Counted from the first letter of the stretch, positions 21,351 to 32,619 are shown. The stretch is 64,000 bases of DNA from Echinarachnius parma (GCA_037951105.1 JBAMJV010008238.1:67001-131000), one strand, 5' to 3'. Program-made: numbers and translations. The notes: generated from the letters alone by a model not told the origin.

Positions 21351-23130
21351 AAATTTACCAGGGACAATTTCCTTTATATTCAGGAACATTAAATATCGAA
21401 CATTTTCTCTCAAGAGACCTATGGACAGCTGATAGCTAAGTATATCAACCTTTTTTCTCCAAAATCTATTCTATGCATTAAAAAGAAATGACATTCGACT
21501 GATTCTATAAGATAGATCTACTTCCAAGTATCAAAGAGGCAAGATGTTGCTCAGTCCATCCTTATTTGTCCAGGATAAGTTTACCTGTACACTTTCCTTT
21601 ATATTTTATTTGTATTTTCAGGAACATTATTAAATCTCTAAGATTTTCTCTCAAAATAATCCTTGACAGATAGAAGTAATATATCAGCTTTCATCTCTCC
21701 AGGTATCTTTCATAAAAAATACATCTATTACATCCATTAAATTGACAGTCAATTGATCGCTACATTATAAGATCTCCTTTTGTAAAAAAGGGATGTTGCT
21801 CAGGCACCCCCCCCCCTCCCCCTATCCCACCTATTCCCTTTCTATCAAGGATACCTGGTATATTGTTTCTATATCTTTATGATATTTGTTTCATGAAGAT
21901 TAAATCTCTGTCTTGTTCTCTAAACAAAACTTTTGCCAGCTAGCAGCTACAATGTATATCAGCAATCTATATCTACAAGGTGCATTACATTGACAATTGA
22001 TTGATCACAATAGGATCTCCTCGTCTCAAAGAGCTGCTGCTCAGTCCTCCCCCCCCCCCCCCCCCCCACCCCCCTATTCCCTTTGTAACAAGGTTTCCGG
22101 GTATGTTTATACAACTTTATATAGATCTTTTTACCTGTTTCATGAACATTATATCTCTTACATTTTCTCTCACCAGAACTTTTTTAACCGGCATCTAGAG
22201 CTATATCAGCTATCTGTAGATGTAATATATTGACAATTGATTGATCTGTCTCCTACCCCTATCTTTTCCCACAAGGTTACCACCAGGTATATTGTTCCTA
22301 TAGATCTTTTTACTTGTTTCTTGAACATTAAATCTCTTACATTTTCTCTCACCAGAACTGTTTTAACCGGCATCTAGAGCTATCAGCTATCTAGATGTAA
22401 TATATATATTGACAATTGATTGATCTGTCTCCTACCCCTATCTTTTCCCAAAAGGTTACCACCAGGTATATTGTTCCTGTAGATCTTTTTACCCGTTTCT
22501 TGAACATTATATCTCTTACATTTTCTCTCACCAGAACTGTTTTAACCAGCAGCTAGAGCTATATCAGCTATCTAGATGTAATATATTGACAATTGATTGA
22601 TCGCAATATGCTCAGTCTCTCACTCCTATCTTTTCCCGCTATGTTACCTGGTATATTGTTCCTATAGATCTTTTTACTTGTTTCTTGAACATTAAATCTC
22701 TTACATTTTCTCTCACCAGAACTTTTTTAACCCGCAGCTAGAGCTATATCAGCTATCTAGATGTAATATATTGACAACTGATTGATCCGTCTCCTACCCC
22801 TATCTTTTCCCACAAGGTTACCACCAGGTATATTGTTCCTATAGATCTTTTTACCTGTTTCATGAACATTAAATCTCTTACATTTTCTCTCACCAGAACT
22901 GTTTTAACCAGCAGCTAGAGCTATATCAGCTTCTAGATGTAATATATTGACAATTGATTGATCGTAATATGCTCTACAGCCTTAGTCCCAGCTACCCTTT
23001 TCTTTCCCCTCAAGGTTACCATGTTTATTGTCCCCAGATATTTATATTTGTCTCATGAACATTACATCTCAAACTTTTCTCTCAACAGAAATTCCCCCAG
23101 CTGCCGCCAGCTACATCAGCTTTTTTCTCA
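21350..23130 (+). repeat. ~180-bp tandem repeat array (about six good copies, decaying leftward)
   Basis: The anchor GAACATTAAATCTCTTACAT recurs at about 22144, 22323, 22502, 22687, 22864 and 23057, spacing 177-193 bp. More diverged copies lie near 21386, 21622 and 21894. Each unit also carries GTTACCACCAGGTATATTG, CTCACCAGAACTGTTTTAAC and TATTGACAATTGATTGATC. The 146-codon frame starting at 22958 crosses the array's end and has no domain. Confidence 0.9.
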
Positions 23131-24737
23131 GGACGATTCATCTGCCTATATGGATGTTCATGCACATTTATGTATATTCAATGTAATTAACAGCAATCAA
23201 TTGCTAAGATCGCCTTCCACGAATGACACATGTAGAGCTCACAACACCCTAACCCATCCTTCCTTGAAGAATGACATTTTCCCTAGCCCGATATATAAGC
23301 TTGTAGCTACGCACACTGGCTATATAATCAACAAAATCTTTCACAGCATAATTATCAACATTCATGGACATAAAACAAAAGGGTCGACTCGAGTCTAGAG
23401 TCTGGGAGTAAGAAACCTCTCCAAGAGCTGACACGCATGTGAACACCTTGATCTCGCAAGCTTTACTATACTTGCCTGAGTGAATAGGCCACTAGGCAAA
23501 AAGGTTAATTGCTAGCATTGTATTAGGGCGATAATAGTGCATTAATTGTTCACATACACATAACTTTTGAATTATTTACGATTCTGTTTCATAGTGACCA
23601 GCATTCATCCAGCAAGGATGGCCATATAATCAAGGACATGTAGTAAACATAATTTAAAAGCCCTGGTGAATTCATTATTAAATTAGTCTTAATTGAACCA
23701 GCATAATTCCAAAAGAATGGTGACAAAAGTAGTGGTGTTGGTGAGTCACGGGCACAGAAATACAATAGAAATACTAGAAGCCCAACTGAATAAGCGTATA
23801 GCGTTTTAACCTTCAGCAGCAAGTTTTTGAAAATAAGTTGTCGAGTCCATGCAAATGAGGTAGTACGTCAGAGTTTGTTCATTTGAATAAATTACCATAC
23901 GTGGATTCATTGAATAAAATAACACATTACGCAAAAAGCTAGAGTAATTACGCATTGCGCACTCATTTGTGTTGCAGTTGCCATGGCATTTAAACATGCA
24001 CTTCTCAGCAGTATTGCACTTCATAATACCAAAGACGCTAAGTATTTTAATTCATCTCTATTATTTTAGTTACGCGCAGTACTAACAGTTACGCGATTTC
24101 ATTTAGTTAATTGCGCAGTCAAGAAACAGGGGATTTCCCTACTAGGAGCAAAATATTGTTTTTCATTGTGACGTCATAACAGAAGCATACACATAAATTT
24201 GTGCGTGATAATTGTGAAGTTTGCGCCCGCGCATTATTATGAATGCATTTACGCTAATATTACCATGGCAGCCAGTCTCATTAACATATAATGGACAACT
24301 TCTCTTCATTGAAAATTTGGCCAACTTCCATTTTGAGTTGGGGGGGCCTGGTCATGGGTACCCGGTTCCCGCCGAAAAATGTCGAGTCCCGCAAAAATCA
24401 ATACTCGATATCCCGAAGAAAAAAAGCAAAAGTCCCCTCTTTGAACGCCAGAGGTATCATGTTCATTCAAGTGACAAAAATGCAGCGCATTTATGACAAT
24501 AAATCATCTTCTAAAATACAGCAAACTCGTAAATTTAATAAATTATAGTTTTAGCATTTCTGACATGATTTTAACGGAGTTATGGTAACATGCTGTTCAA
24601 ATTTACCTTGATTATGAAATTTCTGACGAAAATAGGACATTAGGCCGCTATTTTGGGCTATTTTCTGCCAACGAGCGTCATTCGTTTACAAGTCACTTGC
24701 CGATTATCATTGTGTACATGCAATGAATCGATGACTC
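23131..24737. other. Non-coding intronic stretch
   Basis: No exon or complete element recognised. A GTCGACTCGAGTCTAGAG word at about 23383-23400 resembles a cloning polylinker but lies in otherwise native sequence. A region of many short TGCGCA/ACGC words spans about 23930-24250. Confidence 0.5.
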
Positions 24738-24878
24738 CTATACAATTTCATTTTCCATTCGTATTACGTAGTTCAACTTCATGTGCAAGCGCAGCAGCGA
24801 AAAACGCATACACGTGTATGCGTTTTTCGCTGCTGCGCTTGCACATGAAGTATACGAATGAAAAATGAAATTGTATAG
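24738..24878. repeat. Spacer-less palindrome centred on CACGTG
   Basis: The central 76 bp (24776-24851) is a perfect palindrome with no loop, centred between 24813 and 24814 in CACGTG. Each half contains ACTTCATGTGCAAGCGCAGC followed by AGCGAAAAACGCATACAC. The arms continue outward to TATACAATTTCATTTT on both sides, except for an 11-bp segment (around TACGTAGTTCA) present only on the left. CACGTG is a classical E-box. Confidence 0.9.
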
Positions 24879-25437
24879 AGCCCCTAGCGCAACGCAGTAG
24901 GAGAGCGCTACTCCAACGGACAGTCACCTAAAGATATTAATGCCTCGGGCCGTTTCAAATGTTGTTGATGGATGGGGGCAATTAATTATGATGGTTCCTC
25001 ACGTTTCATTACAAGCATTATTCTACAGTTGGGAGCTAATGTACATGAATACCTTAGCATACTGTGTATGTTTCGTTTGAACATCTTAGTTTGCGCGATA
25101 TTTGTTTCAAACATCTCTGCTTATATTCTAGCGGGTTGGCTTTTGCAAGGTCTATTTTACCCGTTCATTACTTCGTCAGGTGTACCCCACTAAAGTGGTG
25201 AACATTTTTCTTGACAAACGTAAGAAATATTGGTCGAATACTACCCCTTTAGCAGGTGTTACCCCATTAAGCATAGCCCATTGTATTTCATGCATGGATT
25301 TTTCAATGGGGCACTTGTGCAGTATGGGGCAAGTTAAATGTCAACATTTTTACAATATGCCTTTGAGCTACTAGATGCATACACTGGTGCATACAAAATT
25401 GAACGGGCTACCAAATAGTAAATAGTGTGAGTGTACA

Positions 25438-26190
25438 TCAAGGTAGGAAATACACGGGGCTGAGGGCGACTTTGCCCCCTAATTTTCAAAATAGCCCCTA
25501 GAATTACACCATAGGGGATTGATAATTGATAATTTGGCTCTCTGTTGGGCGTCCGTTAGCGCTATCTGGTGATATGTGACGTCTTTAAGAGGAAATGGAA
25601 CCAGGGAAAAAATTCATATTCATTTTTTTCGGGGGCTACTTTTCAAGCTTTCCTACATGAAAATAACACTCTGAAATTTGTTTTGCATTGAACTCTATGC
25701 AAATTTATGGGGGCTCTTTTATGATTTTCGGGGGCTCTTTTTGGCATTTCAGGGGCGAATTCGCCCAGAGCCCCCGTGTATTTTTTTCTCTGAATGGAAC
25801 TTTCAGGCATCAAGCAGTAGACCGAATGGGATGTCAGACCAAGTGGGTGTAGACCAACCCAAAAAATTCTTTTTTTCACGAGGGCTATTTTGAAAATTTT
25901 GAGGGAGAAAAACGCACTCGTGAAATTATTCACGAGGACTATTTTGGGGCTCACAGGGGCTCTTATTTTTGTGTACGTCCTTTACACTGCTCAATATTTA
26001 TCATGATGTGACCTATCCGATTATGCCATGTTTAGTACGTTTCTGGCGCTTTCCGATCATGCAGAATGATCTTTCAAAAAAAAATTTTAAAATATATAAT
26101 TTTTTTTTTTTCCCCCCCGCCCCCGTGCCTTGCCCTTCTAAGGTTTCGGGGGCGAATCGCCCGTCGCCCCCGTGTATTTTTTTGGTTGGT
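25438..26190. repeat. Cluster of 'CCCCCGTGTATTTTTT' dispersed repeats
   Basis: Contains phrases seen in several places in the window: TAGGAAATACACGGGGCTGA (25444), ATTTATGGGGGCTC, GCCCCCGTGTATTTTTTT and a CACGAGGGC/GCCCTCGTG inverted pair (about 25877-25945). Related copies: 31425-31645, 33325-33615, 34317-34500, 35208-35425 and 45195-45345. Their long open frames on both strands are by-products of GC-rich repeated text and carry no recognisable domain. Confidence 0.65.
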
Positions 26191-27693
26191 GTAGACAAAC
26201 TGAGCATAAACCTTCTGAAAGCATCACGATTCCCAAGTTTCCCCCAACTGTTGACAATTAATCCTTTCCAAGAGAACATTTTGATCAACAGAGGAAAAAT
26301 AGATGCATTATTTCCCTGAGGGCAAGCATTAATCAGCACAGCATACGTGACGTGACGCGCATGCATAAATCCAATTTCATAAATCTTATCTCTTTGAAGA
26401 GACTTTGCAAAAAAGAGATAATTACTCATTTTCATTTGATTTCTACCGTGTATAAAAAGTTGAAGGAAAATCACCGTCAGGGGAAAACACATTATTTTTA
26501 TTTTTTTTAAAGGAACTACAGCGTCTAGATGGCCTAATTTTCACAATTCGGCTCTCTATAAGTAATTTTTCCCGAAGAAAAAGAATTTAGCATTCATTTC
26601 TCATGAAATCAATCAATTTTGGGGTAATTAGTAACTATCTTATTGTCCTGGGAACGCCCCTTTTAAATCGCCAAAATGTGACGTCATCTAAAGACCGGAC
26701 TAATGAACTAAATTCTGTAGATGACGCGTCATGACGTAAGCAAATGAATTGTCAATCACACGTCGATCACGCTGCCTATTCCGGACGCTAAATGTGGGTG
26801 GGGCGTAAATTGGCTGCTAAGTAAGATTTGGCATCAGGAAACTAGTCTTAAATCACTACTGTGTTTATTTTCATGGATTTTTCTTCGGCATACCTATGTT
26901 TCAAGTCATCAACTATGGAATAAGTGTCAACATACGTTGTATTCTGTAGGTCCTTTAAGGAAATCATGGGCTGCGTTTTAAAGCCTGACATTATTCCTAA
27001 ATCATTTCATTAAAATGATAGTTTTGGTTTCGTGCAACAGTAAAAAATAGAGAGAAATCTTTACAGCTTATTCCGGACACTGAATTCAGTCAAATAGCAA
27101 TTGTTAATGAAAGAGGGCCATATTTAGAAACTTTGAAGATTATAACCGCCTTTTTGAACTGTAAGCGTGAATTGTTAGAAAAAATAAACGTATGATACAG
27201 TGAAGGCACTGAAAAAAAGATCCAATGAATGATTTAGATGCAAAATCCCCCCCCCCCCCCCAATTTTGTTGTCACAAATTCAAGATTGCATTTTTAACCT
27301 GCTCAAAAAATGCAAAAAATAATTAAAAAGTGTGATATTTGTAATCATATCTTGACAAAATCTAAGGTATTATTCAAAAGACAATATTTTGTGTTAAATA
27401 TGATGGTAGGGTACCTTAATCTTGTAAATGACAAAAAGGGTGTTTGTTTTTTTACAAAAAAGCTCTTTACACGTAGTACGAATTTGTAAATGAGACACGC
27501 GGTGCCATTTGTGAAGGCCTTGCGCACGGAGCACGGAACTTGATCGCTAGCTTTTTAGCCAAGAGTGGACATTTTATCTTCTTTTTTTTTAAATAAATAA
27601 ATAATCAAACAATCCTTTATTTTTAAAACAAAAAAATTTACGTTTATCATCATTTGCATAAAAAACGCATTTAATGTTGTCGATCGAACCAAC
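26191..27693. other. Non-coding intronic stretch next to the receptor exon
   Basis: Holds a C run at 27247-27261 and several TGACGTCA-like words (26687 and 26720-26735). No exon recognised. Confidence 0.5.
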
Positions 27694-27949
27694 CTGGGTT
27701 GAGAAGCAATAAGAGTTTCAGGTACAGGTACTCTTCCTTGGTCGCTTTCAGCTCACGGAACTTGTTCGCCAGCTGGCGCATCCGCCGGGCGATGTCCAGA
27801 ATACCCAACGACTCCACCGTCGACTCCAGGTCGCACGCCGTCCGGTCGGGCAGAAGCAGCCGCCCCTCGTCGTCGTGGCAACGGAAGCAGATGGTCAGAG
27901 CCAGAACCTGCAGCCAGCTTGCCTGCAGGAGCTTGTTGCGGTCGGACAC
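27694..27949 (-). CDS. Nuclear receptor ligand-binding domain, helices 3-8 exon (NR5-like)
   Basis: Internal exon of 85 codons plus one base. The acceptor TTTTATCAG precedes GTG at 27949 (phase 0). The donor CCAG|GTTGGT leaves a single G that joins AT of the next exon. It begins VSDRNKLLQASWLQVLALTI, matching the end of the receptor LBD signature (D-Q/K-x-x-L-L, here D-R-N-K-L-L) and the helix 4/5 region. It then passes through RLLLPDR to ILDIARRMRQLANKFRELKA and TKEEYLYLKLLLLLNP. The last part is the helix 7/8 pattern EEFVCLKxLxLxxxD of NR3/NR5 receptors. DNA-binding-domain exons must lie upstream (higher coordinates) but I could not find them in 28-47.9 kb. The exon is markedly GC-rich against its introns, consistent with purifying selection. 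Confidence 0.85.
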
Positions 27950-28034
27950 CTGATAAAAGGGAGAGAATAATAAAAAAATTATTAATTTGTTATAATTAGT
28001 ATATTTATAATGTTCATGTTTGAATCATATCACT

Positions 28035-28082
28035 CAGAACTTGTAGCCAGCTTGCTTGGAGGAGCCTGTAGCGGTCTGAAAC
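28035..28082 (-). pseudogene. Duplicate exon start 1 (frame intact)
   Basis: After an intact-looking acceptor (TTTTCTCAG) the minus strand reads VSDRYRLLQASWLQVL, only two residues different from the true exon. It then runs into intron-like sequence with no donor. It could be a decoy acceptor. Confidence 0.7.
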
Positions 28083-28166
28083 CTGAGAAAAGGGAGAATA
28101 CAATTTTAAAATTATTAATTTTATATACGGTATATTTATAATGTTCACTTTTGAATCAAATCACTA

Positions 28167-28212
28167 GGAATATGTGGCCAGTTTCCTGGAGGAGCATGTT
28201 GCGGTCTGAAAC
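28167..28212 (-). pseudogene. Duplicate exon start 2 (decayed)
   Basis: After TTTTATTAG the minus strand reads VSDRNMLLQETGHIFL and then a stop. The first residues match the true exon and the remainder has drifted. Confidence 0.65.
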
Positions 28213-28369
28213 CTAATAAAAGGGAGAGAATAATATAACAAATGATTGAAACAAATTTCATAATATTAATTTATAAGGCCCATCATTCAATTTTTAATCT
28301 AACCACTCACAAAAACAAAAAACATGATAGAGCTTATTGCATTCTTCAATAACATAAAATCATTAATAT

Positions 28370-29692
28370 TAAGGCTGAGTCATGTCGGTAATTGTCGGAA
28401 CCGGGTCCCGATAAACTTTTACCGGTCGGGAACCGGTATCCCGATAAATTTTTACCGTCGAAACTCGGACCGGTAAAATCACGCAATCGTGCACGCATCG
28501 GCAAAATGCACTGTTTGGGGCTTATATTGCTCTTTTTATATGCAAATAACATAATAAATACTGAGGCTTTAATGGCTTTACATATCAATCTTTACGGGAA
28601 AATAGTTACAGTATCCACAATTAACTCAGTTTCGCATGAAAAGTTTTTTTTTTTCGAAGTAAATTCATCGTTTGTTCACCATTGCCCATCGCAACACGGT
28701 TCACAGAAACTTAGCCCGCTAGTCTGGGGGAAACATCACATGTACGATCGCTTGTGACTGTGAGCCACTGCATGCCCTTAAAAAGTGGCTATAAATTAGC
28801 CTTTTCGCAATCAACACCATTTTGATATTCTACTTACATGATTTCGAATGGCGTTTGACAGCCGAACAGAAAAAAAAAGAGCCCGAAACAATGAAAACAA
28901 CTACTCAAAACATCGATAAAAAACGACTACATCGCTCCAATTCGCTCGTATACCCTGTGTGCAAGTTACGGGGTCTCTTTTCTTGCGCAAGATCCATCCG
29001 CCGGGGACTTCCCCAATTCCTGGCGGATGGATCTTGCCGATAGAGGGCGGACTGGAACATAGTTCCACGTGCCACCGGCCCAGCGTATGAATCTCGCGGA
29101 AGAAAAAGAGACCCGTAACTTGCACACAGGGTATACGAGCGAATGGGAGCGATGTAGTCGTTTTTTATCGATGTTTTGAGTAGTTGTTTTCATTGTTTTG
29201 GGGCTCATTTTTGTTTCTGTTCGGCTGTCAAACGCCATGAAATCATGTAAGTAGAATATCAAAACATTTTTAAATGGTGCAAATGACCAAAAAACGTATT
29301 TTGAGCCACTTTTTGAATGCACTGGTTCATCAGCTGGATCATACAAAGATCCATCAGACAACTCCCCTGGAGTATCGGACTAACATTGTGTGCACATCCG
29401 CCGACAATATCGTTCAAATGACTAGCAATTTTGCGCTTCCTGTTCAATTTCTGACTGTCAAACGAAGTAATGAACCAAGAATTTCTCGAAAATAACCACT
29501 CTTTAAAGTAAATGATATCAATTGCCCCGTTTTTATTTGAATTCCGCTAGATTATTGTGATAATCTTAATTTCTTTTTTAACATTTTATTTGTTTTATTT
29601 TTTTTTCGGGGCACTGTTTCCCGATATACCGAACCGGGTCCCGATTGAAACGGTCGGTAACCGGTGTGATCGACCGAACCGACTCAGCCTAA
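28370..29692. mobile_element. hAT-like non-autonomous element (TAAGGCTGAGTC ends), 1.3 kb
   Basis: Ends TAAGGCTGAGTC and GACTCAGCCTAA are inverted repeats flanked by perfect 8-bp direct repeats ATTAATAT (28362-28369 and 29693-29700). Subterminal GGAACCGGGTCCCGAT words are also inverted (28398-28413, 29630-29645). The 8-bp duplication indicates a hAT-type transposase. The interior is dominated by a large hairpin and has no transposase frame. Confidence 0.85.
28820..29268. repeat. Large inverted repeat (~190-bp arms) inside the hAT-like element
   Basis: The left arm from TTTGATATTCTACTTACATG (28821) to about 28985 is repeated in reverse complement from about 29104 to 29265. Shared words include AACTACTCAAAACATCGATA and a TACCCTGTGTGCAAGTTACG block. 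The centre near 29042 contains a smaller GATCCATCCGCC/GGCGGATGGATC inverted pair. Transcription would give a long hairpin RNA. Confidence 0.85.
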
Positions 29693-29700
29693 ATTAATAT

Positions 29701-30416
29701 AATCGTTCTGCATTTATAATTTTCACTTTTTAATCAAAGCACACATGATGTGACACATAAACCCCCCGAAACCTTAGATTCTTTGTTTACTTATTAAATG
29801 TATCATACAAGTAAACACTTTAAACACACAATTTCAATATTTCTCACAGATTAGCAATTTTATTTGCTAAATATCAGGAAAGGGCAATAAAAAAAGAATT
29901 TTACCCAATTCAAATCTAATTGATGCTAATGTCTAATTCCGAGAAACGTTCCCATTTTAAATAAATAGTGCACCAAATTTGGCATTCAAATTATGCAAAA
30001 ACATTTTTGTCTCCATTTGAAATATATCTGGAAACATACACTGTTTATCCGGGATAAGCAGAATCTAGGCATTTTTTGTCTAAAATCATTTCCCGTGTTC
30101 CATTCTACAGGATGTGCTAACAATGGTACGGAAAGCAGTGCCCTGCAGCCATAGCTACTACGAGATATATATGTAACCTAGCACTCTAATTTGATATCAG
30201 AACACATCTCCTAAATGTCAAATCTAACAAACTAATTGTGTGATTATCCATCCTATGGAGTACATTGAGCATTTGAACTACAATGTAATACCCTACAGTC
30301 ATAACCTCAATGAGAAACTTGGCGTCAGCTCAAGGAATCTCTTAAGATTTGTGGGTCATGAATTATGACTTAGAAGCACTACAAATTTTATGAGAAAGTA
30401 CATGTACATGTAGCTC
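29701..30416. other. Non-coding stretch
   Basis: AT-rich, no exon or bounded element seen. Confidence 0.5.
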
Positions 30417-30510
30417 AGTGCTCGAAATTAGCATAGGCCCGCTGGCCCGGGACCACTAAAAATTAGCTCCAGGCCACCAAATTTCATTGATCTTAAATTC
30501 TACTTACATT
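30417..30510 (+). repeat. 'CAGTGCTCGAAATTAGC' repeat fragment
   Basis: Begins CAGTGCTCGAAATTAGCAT then GGCCCGCTGGCCCGGGACCA. The reverse complement of the same words ends the element at 40784-40898. Fragment of the GGGCAAG family. Confidence 0.6.
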
Positions 30511-30534
30511 ATTTGAATAAAGGTTAGTTGACAA

Positions 30535-30728
30535 CACTTATTCCAATCGGATATAATCATGGACATTTCAGCTGTTTCTGAACCGATTCGATAGAACAAA
30601 GTTGATTCTATCTTTAAAATTGTGTGCTCTTTCAAATTTTACAATCAGTTTGTTTAATATGTACCTTCACAACAAAAATTATTCTCAAAGCGCCCTCTAA
30701 ACCAATTTTCACTGAACTATCCCTTTAA
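30535..30728 (-). mobile_element. Family-C-related fragment (inverted)
   Basis: Ends ATTTTCACTGAACTATCCCTTTAA with TTAA at 30725-30728 and contains CATTTCAGCTGTTTCTGAAC, the reverse complement of the words at 11288-11310. Confidence 0.6.
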
Positions 30729-30980
30729 TCTGTATCCGCATAATCCGTATCAATTCAGCATTGCAAGGAGAGATGGTGTCATTGGGCATGAACAAAGGGA
30801 ATAGGAAGGAAACTTTCCCAGAAGAGTACAAATGATTGTATACATTACATGTACACAAAGGAAGGCCTTTAAATTCTATCCGCATAATTTTCATCCGTAT
30901 CCGCAAATATCAGTATCAATTCAGTATCAGTATCACAAAAGGAAGGCCTTTAAATTCTATTTTTACAAAGCCCATCAAAC
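30729..30980 (+). repeat. Local short repeats (GTATCCGCA / AGGCCTTTAAATTCTAT)
   Basis: GGAAGGCCTTTAAATTCTAT occurs at about 30861 and 30943. TATCCGCATAAT and CAGTATCAATTCAG words recur around them, suggesting a degenerate tandem repeat of about 80-130 bp. Confidence 0.6.
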
Positions 30981-31424
30981 CAGTGAACCAAATACACCCA
31001 TAGAGGTCCGGGGTGATTTACCCCCATAATGTCAAAAGATAAAAAAATTCTCTACTGATGAACAAAAAAAACTTCTCTTACATAAGTCATGGAAATAACC
31101 AGTTGGCTCCCAGAAACTGCAATGCATTCGCAGTTCCCAAAGAGTAAATACATTACTTTCCCACAAAAGCAATCATAAATGTTTTTTTATTTTTCTTTGA
31201 AAACCACTCAATGTATGTATCAATACAAAACAATGATGCAAAAATACTGCTGAAAACTGCTTATCTACTATAATAATGCCTGAGTAATAAAATGAGAGTC
31301 AATATAGGGCCTAAATTTTCGAACCTAGCAGAATCTTCTTCAGAGGCTATAACTGACAAGGGAACAAAAATACATAACACTATATACTAAACATACTACA
31401 AACACATCAACCTAAAAAATACTT

Positions 31425-31645
31425 TTTTTTTCACGAGGGCGATTTTGAAAATTTTGAGGGAAAAAAACGCCCTCGTGAAATTATTCACGAGGGCTATTTT
31501 GGGGCTCACGGGGGCTCTTTTTTTTTTTACATCGTTTTCACTGCTCAAGGGTCTAGTAAATGATTATCATGATGTGATCTATCTGATTTTAAAGGTATCG
31601 GGGGCGAATCGCCCTTTGCCCCCGTGTATTTTTTTGGTTGAAACA
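31425..31645 (+). repeat. 'CACGAGGGC' foldback repeat
   Basis: CACGAGGGCGATTTTGAAAA and GCCCTCGTGAAATTATTCAC form an internal inverted repeat. The block continues through GGGGCTCACGGGGGCTC to GCCCCCGTGTATTTTTTTGG. Inverted relative at 33325-33615; right-arm mirror at about 62185-62485. Confidence 0.7.
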
Positions 31646-32069
31646 CATGCATACAGCTAAAGGAAGGGGGAGGAGACATAATAAAACAATAACAACTTAA
31701 CATGTTCATTATTATTCATGGCAAATTCGTAATATCATTCATGCGATTTTTGGTATATTTTTCTCTAATTATTGTAGACCTGTATATAAATTCAGCTTGT
31801 AGCTGCCAATGTGAAATTTTGTTTGTTGAATAAAAAATATAAAAAACACCATTATTATAATTTTACATGCACATTGCACACTGTAGTCAGACACACCCAT
31901 TTGCATTTCATAACACCCCCCAAAACACATGGCTGAACAATGAACATGTAGTCAAAGGAATGTTAAATAATATTTACACTGCCCCCACACAAGATGCTAT
32001 CTGTTATTTTCAATTTTTAAGTATGCTATTATAGTTTCCAACTCAACATCAGCCCCCCAAACACACGGC

Positions 32070-32405
32070 TTAAAGGGATCCAGTAACTTTGTTAACGTTT
32101 ACGTGCAAAAAGTGATGAATGGTTAATAAAATGTATATTGCTGGTTCTGAAATGTCCACTGGGAATTGTGTTAAAATTTCAAGTTAAATGGACGTTTGTC
32201 CGAGTAATGAGCAAAATGCAAAGTGATATTCACTGTTAAACTCCTTTGCACTAACTTTGTACATGATTACGACTATCCAGGGAATAGTTTAACATCTGAA
32301 CACTTCAATCGTAAATATCTTTTGAACAAAAGGGAAATTTGAAAAAGGGAAATTTGAGAAAACGAAACATGTCCCATGCTTCTATTGTCAATACAATTAC
32401 AACAA
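32070..32405 (+). mobile_element. Family-A MITE, copy A7 (right end missing)
   Basis: Begins TTAAAGGGATCCAGTAACTT and follows the family to about AATACAATTACAACAAG, where it breaks off before the terminal TTAA. The word GGGAAATTTGAAAAA is locally duplicated (32331-32355). Mirror 63389-63724. Confidence 0.8.
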
Positions 32406-32619
32406 GCCGGATATTATCGTTTTCCAACTCAACATCAGTCCAGGTTTGTTGTACACCTACGACTAATGCAAAGTTCATTGGTTTCCAAAAGGAATGGATT
32501 GTGAGTAATCTACACACATGGCTTAACATCAAGAAAGGAATGATACACGATATCTTCACAGCATACAAACCAAAATAATTTGTCTGTGCATGTGCTTGAT
32601 ATAATTTTTACCTCAACAA

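Larger units (their letters stand above)
16011..27693 (-). other. Intron of the nuclear receptor gene (~11.7 kb)
   Basis: Bounded on the minus strand by the donor CCAG|GTTGGT at 27694/27693 and the acceptor TTTTTTACAG| at 16011. Filled with a SINE, MITEs, hAT-like elements, tandem repeats and decayed copies of the downstream exon's start. No further exon of the receptor was recognised inside it. Confidence 0.7.
27903..28290 (-). repeat. ~131-bp tandem repeat spanning the exon's acceptor and first codons
   Basis: The exon start recurs upstream at a period of about 131 bp (exon-start positions 27949, 28082 and 28212). Shared words on the plus strand include GCCAGCTTGC, GCGGTCTGAAACCT, AAAAGGGAG, AATTATTAATTT and TATATTTATAATGTTCA. 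The repeat thus includes intron, polypyrimidine tract, AG and about 16 codons. Confidence 0.85.

Noticed and set aside
22958..23398. 146-codon plus-strand open frame
   Set aside because: It begins in the last units of the ~180-bp tandem array, has no domain, and no convincing splice sites or conservation cue.
23383..23400. SalI/XhoI/XbaI-like polylinker word suggesting vector contamination
   Set aside because: The flanking DNA on both sides is ordinary genomic sequence with no vector backbone, and a short run of overlapping sites can arise by chance.
26013..26492. 159-codon minus-strand open frame
   Set aside because: Spans a GC-rich dispersed repeat (CCCCCGTGTATTTTTT family). The openness is explained by repeat composition, and no family signature is seen.
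26680..26740. cAMP-response-element cluster (TGACGTCA-like words)
   Set aside because: A few isolated words in a long intron are expected by chance, and nothing else suggests an enhancer.
15757..27949. Assigning the receptor as ERR (NR3B), COUP-TF (NR2F) or a named NR5A gene
   Set aside because: ERR and COUP-TF share the general helix pattern and intron position, but the DVKFL/QEQV/LLLKLSELERLS string fits NR5 better. The divergence is too great to assign a gene symbol without a tree.
28966..29361. 131-codon minus-strand frame
   Set aside because: Lies in the hairpin of the hAT-like element. Similar frames appear on the opposite arm because the sequence is an inverted repeat.
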